Origin: Actinomyces sp. 432
GTDB lineage: Bacteria; Actinomycetota; Actinomycetes; Actinomycetales; Actinomycetaceae
Length of the DNA: 64,000 bases
Assembly (NCBI RefSeq): GCF_009930875.1
Contig: NZ_CP025249.1
Coordinates: 1,736,001-1,800,000, forward strand
Direction: 5' to 3'
In this document: in pieces, positions 54,257 to 64,000 of the stretch
How the letters are laid out: each line of letters opens with the position of its first letter
How positions within the stretch are numbered: position 1 is the first letter of the stretch
Made by a program: the position numbers and the translations under genes
The notes under the pieces: model-generated
Databases searched by the model: none
Told to the model about the DNA's origin: nothing
Seen by the model: only the letters and a program-made list of their open reading frames with translations

Positions 54257-54285
54257 ACTTTACGCAGCCACGGTGCCTCGGTCAA
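54257..54285 (-). promoter_or_regulatory. rRNA promoter P1 (distal)
   Basis: On the minus strand, TTGACC (54280-54285), a 17-base spacer and TAAAGT (54257-54262). It lies 124 bases upstream of P2, with identical hexamers and spacing. The tyrS terminator stands directly upstream and insulates the rRNA operon. Confidence 0.85.
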
Positions 54286-54286
54286 A

Positions 54287-54332
54287 CGGAGCGGCGGTGA
54301 CAACAGCCACAGCTGCTGTCACCGCCGCTCCG
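54287..54332 (-). terminator. tyrS terminator
   Basis: Perfect 16-bp arms (54287-54302 and 54317-54332) around a loop that can also pair partly. It lies between the tyrS stop and rRNA promoter P1. Confidence 0.9.
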
Positions 54333-54443
54333 CATTCTCGCGTGCCCGGGAAGGCTCATCGAATCGTGCTGACCCAGGCATTCCACGGGACCGTTCCGAG
54401 GCTTTCCCGCGGCTCGTCCTGTAAGGGCCGCCGGTACTTGTAG

Positions 54444-55726
54444 TCAGTCGCGCGAGCGAGCCACCGCCAGGTTGCGTCTGCCCTTACGCACCAGCACCAC
54501 TCCCCCGGCAAGAAGCTGCTCCTGCACGACCGGCGCATCCTCATCGGTGACCTTGACGTTGTTCAGGTAGGCACCGCCCGCGGCCACCGTCTTGCGCGCC
54601 GCGTTACGTCCCTTCTCCAGTCCTGCGGCAACGAGGAGGTCCACGATCGTCGAGCTGCCCACCGCAAGGGGGCAGCAGGCAGGTCCGCGGTGGCGGCGGC
54701 AAGCGTCGCCTCATCGAGCTCGTTCAGTTCGCCCCTTCCCCACAGTGCTGCAGTCGCCGCCTCAGCCTGTGCGGTCGCCTCCGGGCCATGGACCCAAGTG
54801 GTCACCTCATGTGCCAGGGCGCGCTGGGCCTGGCGCGCCTTCGGATTCGTGGCGACGGACTCCTCCAGGCGCTCAATCTCCTCACGCGGAAGGAATGTGA
54901 AGACCTTGAGGAAGCGAGCAACGTCCGTGTCCTCCACCTGTAGCCAGAACTGGTAGAAGGCGTAGGGGCTGAGCATCTGCGGGTTCAGCCAGATCGCCCC
55001 GCCCTCGCTCTTGCCGAACTTGGTCCCGTCGGCCTTGGTGATCAGCGGGTTGGTCATCACGTGCACCGAGGCGCCCTCAACCTTGTGGATCAGGTCCATG
55101 CCGCCCACCAGGTTGCCCCACTGGTCATTGCCGCCTACCTCCAGCGTGCAGCCGTAGCGGCGGAACAGCTCCAGGTAGTCGTTGGCCTGCAGGATCTGGT
55201 AACTGAACTCGGTGAAGGAAATGCCCTCCTCGCTGGCCAGGCGGCGAGCCACGATGTCCTTGGACAGCATGGTGCCCATACGGAAATGCTTACCGAGGTC
55301 GCGAAGGAAGTCGATGGCACTCAGCTCAGCGGTCCAGTCCAGGTTGTTGACGATGCGGGCCGGGTTGTCACCGTCAAAGTCAAGCAGCTGCTCGAGTTGC
55401 TCCCGCAACCCCTGCGACCAGTCGGCGACCACTTCCTTTGTGTTCAGCGTGCGCTCGCCCTTGTCCCGCGGGTCCCCGATTAGCCCGGTGGCACCGCCCA
55501 CCAGGGCCAGCGGATGATGCCCGGCCAGCTGCAGGTGGCGCATAACCTTGACCGCTACCAGGTGGCCGTGGTGCAAGGAGGGGGCGGTCGGATCGAATCC
55601 GCAATAGAAGGTGACCGGCCCGGCGCTCAGCGCTGCCCGCAGCGCATCAATGTCGGTGTGCTGGGCGATCAGGCCCCGCCACTGCAGCTCGTCCAGGATG
55701 TCGGTCACGGTCCTGTGCCTTCCCAT
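54444..55726 (-). CDS. tyrS: Tyrosyl-tRNA synthetase (frameshifted near 54668)
   Basis: Class I synthetase charging tRNA-Tyr. The ATG at 55726 follows GGGAGC. The HIGH-type motif is [15 protein letters not shown] and the KMSKS-type motif is [30 protein letters not shown] is also typical. The frame breaks in the G5 run 54668-54672. One extra base joins ADLPAAPL to [20 protein letters not shown] and the S4-like RNA-binding tail ([20 protein letters not shown]). The corrected length is about 427 residues. As an essential gene it should be intact in the living strain. Confidence 0.96.
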
Positions 55727-55888
55727 GTTTGCTCCCGGCACCTGTGGGCCGGGGCCGGGGCGGTTGCCCGGCGCGGGCTAGTCTGCCACGGCTGCGCGGT
55801 ACGTCAGGCCAAGTGTCAGAAGAACGGATACGCCTCCGTGCCGACTGCGGCGCAAGGCCCCGACCCGGTTCCCCGGCGAGTGCGCGGT

Positions 55889-55945
55889 CGGTACTACTCG
55901 GTGCCGCTCAGTACTGCTCTGTAGTGCTCGGTACTACACGGTGCC
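55889..55945. repeat. Short repeat array around CGGTACTAC-CGGTGCC
   Basis: CGGTACTACTCGGTGCC (55889-55905) and CGGTACTACACGGTGCC (55929-55945) differ at one base. Related pieces (CTCAGTACTGCTC, GTAGTGCTC) lie between them. The second copy covers the end of the HhH-GPD gene. Meaning unknown. Confidence 0.6.
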
Positions 55946-56605
55946 AACGCCGATCATGGGGCCGTAGACATCCCAGCCGCCTGCGGCCCGGGCGCGCTTG
56001 CCGGCCTCAATGATCAGTCCGTGGAGATCCACCAGCTCACTGTGGCTGAGTCCCTCGGCGTCGATACGGGCCTCAAGGGTACGCCGGGTAGTCTCGTAAT
56101 CGCGGCCGACGGCATAGCCTGCCTGTCGTAGCAGGCGCCGCCCGTAGGTGTCGAAGATAAAACGACGCCTGCCGTAGACCATCAGCGCCGCCACGTCAGC
56201 ACTTTCCGGACCGATTCCGGGCAGTTCCAGTAATGCGGCGCGCAGGGCGTCATCATCCAGTGTCGGCGCGGCCCGGCCCTCCGGGGACAGCATCCAGGCC
56301 GCGAAGGCGCGCAGCGAGCGTGCCTTGGCACGCATGAACCCGGCTGGGCGGATAAACGCCGTCAGCTCCGCGTCGGTCAGCCGCAGCAGCTGCTCGGCTT
56401 CGAAGCCGGTGGCTGCTCGCAACCCGTCCAGGGCACGCTCGACATTCGTCCAGGCTGTGTTCTGTACCAGCACAATCCCGCACACGTATTCGAAGGGAGT
56501 CTGCGCGGGCCATACCGGGGCCTTGCCCAATTCGGCGCTCAGCAGCCTCAGCAACTCCCTGACTGGCAGGGTGCGGCCAAGCTCGGTCTTGGCGGTCGGT
56601 GTCAT
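55934..56605 (-). CDS. HhH-GPD DNA glycosylase related to endonuclease III, without lyase Lys or Fe-S cluster
   Basis: Base-excision repair enzyme of 223 residues. The helix-hairpin-helix is ELPGIGPESADVAAL and the catalytic Asp lies in FIFDTYGRRLL. In endonuclease III the hairpin motif contains the catalytic Lys (GRKTA); here the position is Glu (GPESA), so it is probably a monofunctional glycosylase. No cysteine cluster is present at the C-terminus. It overlaps the methyltransferase gene by four bases and belongs to a three-gene repair-like unit. Confidence 0.85.
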   Translation of the reverse strand: MTPTAKTELGRTLPVRELLRLLSAELGKAPVWPAQTPFEYVCGIVLVQNTAWTNVERALDGLRAATGFEAEQLLRLTDAELTAFIRPAGFMRAKARSLRAFAAWMLSPEGRAAPTLDDDALRAALLELPGIGPESADVAALMVYGRRRFIFDTYGRRLLRQAGYAVGRDYETTRRTLEARIDAEGLSHSELVDLHGLIIEAGKRARAAGGWDVYGPMIGVGTV

Positions 56606-57240
56606 GCCGATTGCCCCATTGGTCGGTCCCAGACCAGTGAGTAGCGCCAGTAGCAGCGACGGCGCATCCGAGCCCCCGGCAGGATCCGGTCAGCGGCTGC
56701 GCGAATCTCCCGGCGCGACTCACGCGCCGGCGCCGTCGGCACTCCGATGTCGCGCCGCTCATGGTGAAGGAGGCTGGCGATCCGGATCGGGATTACGCTC
56801 AGCGCGCTCAGCGCCCAGTCGACCGCTGACGCGTCGGCGGCCAGCCCGATGACCAGGAGCCTGCCTCCGGGAGCGACCAGGCCACCCAGGCGCTCCATCC
56901 CCCTGTCCAACGGCAGGTGGTGCAGGACCGCAACGCAGGTGACGGTGTCGAATGACCCGAGCCGCTCGATCACACCCGCGTCCATCACGTCCGCCCGCAT
57001 TACCTCGGCCCCGGGGAGTCCGGCCAGGCGTGAGCGGGCGCGCCCGGCGGCATTCGCATCGGCCTCAATCCCAACGGCCTGATCGCATACGGCCGCTAGC
57101 CGTTCCAGCAGCAGTCCGTCACCGCAGCCCACGTCCAGCACGCGCCCTCCGCGGCGGGCGGCATCGGCCACAAGCTCGTCATGGAAGGCGGCATTGTGGT
57201 TCCAGTAGCGCTCAGGACGCTGACCAGAGGCCGCGGTCAT
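56602..57240 (-). CDS. Class I SAM-dependent methyltransferase
   Basis: A protein of 212 residues. The SAM-binding motif I is VLDVGCGDGLLLERLA, with acidic GIEADANA and VAVLHHLPLDRGMERLGGLV typical of ubiE/small-molecule methyltransferases. The substrate is unknown. Both ends overlap neighbours by four bases (ATGA), so it is coupled to the glycosylase genes on either side. Whether it takes part in repair is not shown. Confidence 0.88.
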   Translation of the reverse strand: MTAASGQRPERYWNHNAAFHDELVADAARRGGRVLDVGCGDGLLLERLAAVCDQAVGIEADANAAGRARSRLAGLPGAEVMRADVMDAGVIERLGSFDTVTCVAVLHHLPLDRGMERLGGLVAPGGRLLVIGLAADASAVDWALSALSVIPIRIASLLHHERRDIGVPTAPARESRREIRAAADRILPGARMRRRCYWRYSLVWDRPMGQSA

Positions 57241-57944
57241 CGCGCGTCCCCTCCCCGGCGGCGGGGCCGGGCGGGCTGGTAGGGGGAGACGGTAGGCTCA
57301 CCCTCGAGCCAGAAGCGCCATGGGTAGACGGCACCGTCGCCGCCCGGTCCGGACACGCCGGTGCGCGGGCCGGTGCGGATGCGGCCGGGCTCGGGAGCCT
57401 CGCCTACGCCGGGCAGCTCCAGGGCAATGCGGGAGCCCGGCGGCCCGAGCCGGGAGCCGTCGTCGTCCCGGGTGAGGCCGAGTGCCTGGCATAGGCGGGC
57501 CGGACCGCGCGCAAGGTCGCGGTCGCTGCGAGCAGTGGGGCGGCGTCGGCGCGCCAGCTCGATTCCGCCTGTCACCTCGCCGCCGCGCAGCAGCACGGCG
57601 CGCGAGACGCCGCTAGGGCCGCAGACGATATTCACGCAGTGGTGCATGCCATAGGTGAAGTAGACGTAGATGGCACCGGCGGCCGCAAACATCGAGGCGT
57701 TGCGCGCGGTGCGGCCGCGGTATGCGTGGGAGCCCGGATCGGCCTCACCCCTATACGCCTCCACCTCGGTCAGCCGCACAGACACCTCCCCCTGCGGCAG
57801 GCGCGTGGCAAGCACCGCGCCCAGCAGCTGCGGGGCCACATCCACCGAGTCACCAGCGAGCAGGTCGGCCACGTTCGCGGGCAGAGCCCCCACAGCCGCC
57901 AAGTCCCCGCGGGCAGTCGCCTCCACCGGCTCCGACTGCCTCAT
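57237..57944 (-). CDS. mpg: 3-methyladenine DNA glycosylase (AAG/MPG family)
   Basis: Removes alkylated bases from DNA. It has 235 residues. The family signature with the catalytic Glu is LTEVEAYRGEADPGSHAYRG, followed by TARNASMFAAAGAIYVYFTY and GMHHCVNIV. SGVSRAVLLRGGEV and LARGPARLCQALGL complete the match. It is the first gene of the three-gene unit, and argH ends ten bases upstream. Confidence 0.94.
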   Translation of the reverse strand: MRQSEPVEATARGDLAAVGALPANVADLLAGDSVDVAPQLLGAVLATRLPQGEVSVRLTEVEAYRGEADPGSHAYRGRTARNASMFAAAGAIYVYFTYGMHHCVNIVCGPSGVSRAVLLRGGEVTGGIELARRRRPTARSDRDLARGPARLCQALGLTRDDDGSRLGPPGSRIALELPGVGEAPEPGRIRTGPRTGVSGPGGDGAVYPWRFWLEGEPTVSPYQPARPRRRGGDAR

Positions 57945-57953
57945 GGCTCCGCC

Positions 57954-60890
<2,937 letters not shown>

Positions 60891-61105
60891 GCTCTCCTCC
60901 TCGTGTTCCCATCCCGCATACAAGCTCAGGAGATCGGACTCATGCGGTTTCCACAGGGCTGACGGCTAGCCGTGAGCTGCGGCGGCCGCCCGCTGCTGCC
61001 GTAGCGTAATCGGCGACGGCCGTTTACGACTCGTATTCGGAACCGCTTACCCGTATCGAGTCGCAACGCCGGCAGTGCCTGGAGACCAAGGGATCTCTTG
61101 GAACT

Positions 61106-61185
61106 GGGATGAGCGGCCGACGGCGCCGCGTTCGGGCACCGACGGCCGCTCATCCCGGTGCGGCGCGCCATGGGCGCCGCACCGG
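61106..61185 (-). terminator. Double hairpin after argG
   Basis: Two strong stems side by side: 14 bp (61106-61119 with 61143-61156) and 12 bp (61155-61166 with 61174-61185). The second begins four bases from the argG stop. They overlap by two bases, so they could form one after the other. Confidence 0.8.
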
Positions 61186-61188
61186 TGC

Positions 61189-62412
61189 TCAGAAGGATAC
61201 GCCTCGACCCAGGCGCACGTCGCGTGCGGCGGCGAGCTTTGACTGCATGCCGTAGATCTCGATGAAGCCGCGCGAGGAGGACTGGTCGAAGGTATCCCCG
61301 GTCTCGTAGGTGGCCAGGTTGAAGTCGTACAGACCCGTGTCGGTGCGGCGGCCGTTAACGGTGGCCCGTCCCCCGTGCAGGACCATGCGGATGTCTCCGG
61401 TCACGTAGTGCTGGGTGTCCTCGATGAAGGCGTCCATGGAGCGCTTGAGCGGGGAGTACCACTGGGCCTCGTAGACCAGGTCGCTCCAGGCCTGCTCCAT
61501 CTGCCGCTTGTAGCGGCGCTGGAGGCGCTCCAGGGTGACTGACTCCAGGGCCTGATGCGCCTCAATCAGCGCCACTGCCCCGGGCGCCTCGTAGATCTCC
61601 CGGGACTTGATACCGACCAGTCGGTCCTCGACCATGTCGATACGTCCCACGCCCTGGGCGCCGGCGCGCCGGTTGAGCTCCTGAATCGCCTCCAGCGGGG
61701 TCACCGGCTTCCCGTCGATCGCGGTGGGAATGCCCTGCTCGAAGTGGATGACGACCTCATCGGGCAGCGGCGGGTAAGTGGGATCATCGGTGTAGACGTA
61801 GACGTCCTTGGTGGGGGCGTTCCACAGGTCCTCCAGGAACCCGGTCTCAATGGCGCGGCCCCACACGTTCTGGTCGATGGAGAAGGGGTTGTGCTTGGTG
61901 GTCTCGATCGGCAGGTCGTGCTTCTCGGCGTACTCGATGGCGACGTCCCGGGTCAGGGCCAGGTCGCGAACCGGGGAGATGCAGTTCATGTCCGGGGCCA
62001 TCGAGGTGATCGCGACCTCGAAGCGCACCTGGTCATTGCCCTTGCCGGTGCAGCCGTGGGCAACAGTGCTGGCGCCGAACTCGCGGGCGGCGCGCACCAG
62101 GTGCTTGGCGATAACCGGTCGGGATAGGGCCGATACCAGCGGGTACTTGCCCTCGTACAACGCATTGGCCTTCAAGGCGGGCATGCAGTACTCCTCGGCG
62201 AACTCATCGCGCGCATCCGCCACGTAGGCCTCCACGGCGCCGCAGTCGAGGGCCCGCTGGCGAATCACCTCCAAGTCCTCCCCGCCCTGACCGACGTCCA
62301 CGGCCACGGTGACGACCTCGCGGCCGGTCTGCTCACCGATCCAGCCGATGGCTACGGAGGTGTCCAGGCCCCCGGAGTAGGCGAGGACAACACGGTCCTG
62401 GTGCTTGCTCAT
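61189..62412 (-). CDS. argG: Argininosuccinate synthase
   Basis: Condenses citrulline and aspartate with ATP. It has 407 residues. The ATP-binding P-loop-like motif is [34 protein letters not shown] and [14 protein letters not shown] are family signatures. It is 84 bases after argR, in the same direction, so the two are probably co-transcribed and repressed by ArgR. Confidence 0.97.
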   Translation of the reverse strand: MSKHQDRVVLAYSGGLDTSVAIGWIGEQTGREVVTVAVDVGQGGEDLEVIRQRALDCGAVEAYVADARDEFAEEYCMPALKANALYEGKYPLVSALSRPVIAKHLVRAAREFGASTVAHGCTGKGNDQVRFEVAITSMAPDMNCISPVRDLALTRDVAIEYAEKHDLPIETTKHNPFSIDQNVWGRAIETGFLEDLWNAPTKDVYVYTDDPTYPPLPDEVVIHFEQGIPTAIDGKPVTPLEAIQELNRRAGAQGVGRIDMVEDRLVGIKSREIYEAPGAVALIEAHQALESVTLERLQRRYKRQMEQAWSDLVYEAQWYSPLKRSMDAFIEDTQHYVTGDIRMVLHGGRATVNGRRTDTGLYDFNLATYETGDTFDQSSSRGFIEIYGMQSKLAAARDVRLGRGVSF

Positions 62413-62496
62413 ATGCGTTCTGTTTCTTTCTCTTGGGTGTCCAAATCAGACAGCTCTTGGGTGGGTCAATCGGGTGTACGTGTCCGCGGCGTGTTC

Positions 62497-63057
62497 TCAG
62501 CCGTGGGGTCCCGGCCCGGCCAGGGACAGCAGGTGTGCCGCCACATCGGCCGCCACCGCCTCGGAACGGGTGATTACCAGGACCGTGTCGTCTCCAGCTA
62601 TGCAGCCGAGCACACCCGGCAGCATCGCGTCGTCGAGGGCGCTGGCCAGCAGTTGGGCCGCCCCCGCCGGGGTGCGCAGGACCAGTTGATTACCGGCCCA
62701 CTCGGCCGTGACCACCAGGTCCGCGCACCAACGTGCCAGCCGCGCGGTCGTGTGCTCGGTCAAGGACTCGGCGTTGCCCCCTACGGGAGAGACCTGCCCC
62801 GGTGCACCCGCCTCGGGCACGGCATAGACCTGGGTGCCGCCGGCCCCGCGCACTTTAGTGGCGCGCAGCTCGACCAGGTCGCGAGACAGCGTCGCCTGCG
62901 TTGTGCTCACCCCGCGGCGGGCCAGCGCCTCGCGCAACTCCGCCTGGGAACGAATGCGCTCATGACTGAGTATCCGGGTGATCAGGGCGTGGCGCGCCGC
63001 CTTGGTGGGAGGCGTGCCTGCGCCCTCGAGCGCGGGCACGCCGGGCACGGTGCTCAT
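62497..63057 (-). CDS. argR: Arginine repressor
   Basis: Arginine-dependent regulator of the arginine genes. It has 186 residues. An N-terminal winged helix (IRSQAELREALARRGVSTTQ, ATLSRDLVELRATKV) is followed by the C-terminal arginine-binding hexamer domain (GVLGCIAGDDTVLVITRS). The ATG at 63057 overlaps the argD stop as ATGA. No ARG box could be identified with confidence. Confidence 0.95.
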   Translation of the reverse strand: MSTVPGVPALEGAGTPPTKAARHALITRILSHERIRSQAELREALARRGVSTTQATLSRDLVELRATKVRGAGGTQVYAVPEAGAPGQVSPVGGNAESLTEHTTARLARWCADLVVTAEWAGNQLVLRTPAGAAQLLASALDDAMLPGVLGCIAGDDTVLVITRSEAVAADVAAHLLSLAGPGPHG

Positions 63058-64000
63058 GCCGCGGACCGCCGGGCCAGGACGTCGGCCAGCGTCGTCGTGA
63101 AGGCGTCTGCATCGGCATCGGACAGGATGAATGGGGGCGCCAGCCGGAGCGTGTCCGGGCGGGGCGGGTTGACGATGAAGCCGCGCCGCTCCAGTTCGGC
63201 AGCGACCTCGGCGGCCGGTCCGACCGCGTCGTTCAGGCCCACGCCGCGCAGCAGCCCGGCTCCGCGCACCTCGGTTACTCCGGGTACGGACGCCAGCCGC
63301 GCCGCCCACCGGTCGCCGAGTTCGGTGACCCGCTTGAGCAGTCCCTCCTTGTTGACCGTGTCGATCACGGCCAGTGCGGCGGCCGCCGCGACGGGGTTCC
63401 CGCCGAAGGTGGTGCCGTGCTGCCCCGGGCCGAGCAGCTGCGCGGCCTCGCCGGTGGCGACGGTGGCCCCGATCGGCATGCCCCGCCCAGTCCCTTGGCG
63501 AGGGTGACCACATCCGGGACGACGCCGGGGGCGAGCAGGTGGTGGGCCATCCACGCGCCTGTGCGGCCCATACCGGTCTGCACCTCATCAATGATGAGCA
63601 GTGCCCCCGCGGCGGTGGTGAGCTCGCGTGCCTTCTCCAGGTAGCCGGCTGGCATTGGCCGCACCCCGGCCTCCCCCTGGATGGGCTCGACGAATAGGGC
63701 TGCCACGTCCGGCCCCAGCGCGCGGCGCAGGGCATCGACGTCTCCGGCGGGCAGGAACTCCACTCCGCCGGGCAGCGGCTCGAAGGGCTCCCGGTAGGCG
63801 GCCTTGTGGGTCAGCGCCAGTGCTCCCATGGTGCGACCGTGGAATGCGTCCTCCAGGGCGAGTATGCGCGGGCGGGCGGAGCCGCCATGGCGGCGGGCGA
63901 TCTTGAAGGCGGCCTCGTTGGCCTCCGCGCCGGAGTTGGCCAAAAAGACTCGTGCGAACTGCGGGGCCTCCGGGAACACCAGATCGGCCAGGGCCTCGGC
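63054..64000 (-). CDS. argD: Acetylornithine aminotransferase (frameshifted near 63481, 5' end cut by window)
   Basis: PLP-dependent aminotransferase making acetylornithine. Visible motifs are [47 protein letters not shown] and [18 protein letters not shown], with the PLP lysine in [10 protein letters not shown]. The frame breaks in the C4 run 63481-63484. One extra base joins LAKGLGGG to [17 protein letters not shown] and continues to the stop at 63054. The N-terminus lies beyond the window. It is first of argD-argR-argG here and is coupled to argR. Confidence 0.94.

Overview
The window is high-GC DNA from an actinobacterium, most likely a member of Actinomycetaceae close to Actinomyces. The evidence is the actinobacterial-type rRNA genes, a polyphosphate glucokinase, short or missing leaders before some genes, and a trp operon with no trpF, which suggests that PriA supplies that step elsewhere in the genome. 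The phylogenetic call is inferred from gene content, not from a database search.

Layout. (1) Positions 1-10.3 kb hold three family-3 glycoside hydrolases on the minus strand. Two are membrane-anchored with inverted domain order, and one is a conventional lipoprotein. A small membrane protein and a stand-alone second tryptophan synthase beta gene lie among them. (2) Positions 10.5-17.4 kb hold the tryptophan operon trpL-trpE-trpG-trpD-trpCB-trpA. It opens with a Trp-Trp-Trp leader peptide that looks leaderless, followed by an attenuator; TrpC and TrpB are fused. A 23-bp tandem repeat follows trpA. (3) Positions 17.7-22.8 kb are accessory: a YeiH-type exporter, a more AT-rich stretch with a hypothetical protein carrying a possible PD-(D/E)XK motif, a complete IS5-like element, a small membrane protein and a PemK-like protein. 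(4) Positions 23-28.9 kb hold rpsT, a UPF0371 gene and an FMN-riboswitch-controlled riboflavin operon (ribD-ribE-ribBA-ribH). (5) Positions 29-43.8 kb hold holA-comEC-comEA, degV, a HerA-like ATPase, leuS, a HIT protein, an MntR-like regulator coupled to a VKOR protein, a phosphoesterase and a HAD phosphatase. (6) Positions 43.8-48.2 kb hold metS/metP, a purine nucleoside phosphorylase, a NifX-like protein and ppgK. (7) Positions 48.3-54.3 kb hold a 16S-23S-5S rRNA operon on the minus strand with two near-identical tandem promoters. (8) Positions 54.4-64 kb hold tyrS, a DNA-repair trio and arginine genes (argH, argG, argR, argD) interrupted by an O-antigen-ligase-like gene.

An important caveat is that at least fourteen genes, including the essential leuS and tyrS, are broken by a single-base frameshift. 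Almost all of these are one missing base, usually in a run of three to five C or G. This pattern points to uncorrected sequencing error and not to real pseudogenes. I therefore annotate each such gene across its full span and mark where the frame breaks.

Functionally, tryptophan, riboflavin and arginine biosynthesis are each clustered with their visible regulation: an attenuator, a riboswitch and ArgR. The accessory stretch around the IS and the membrane-bound inverted glycosidases are the least ordinary parts.
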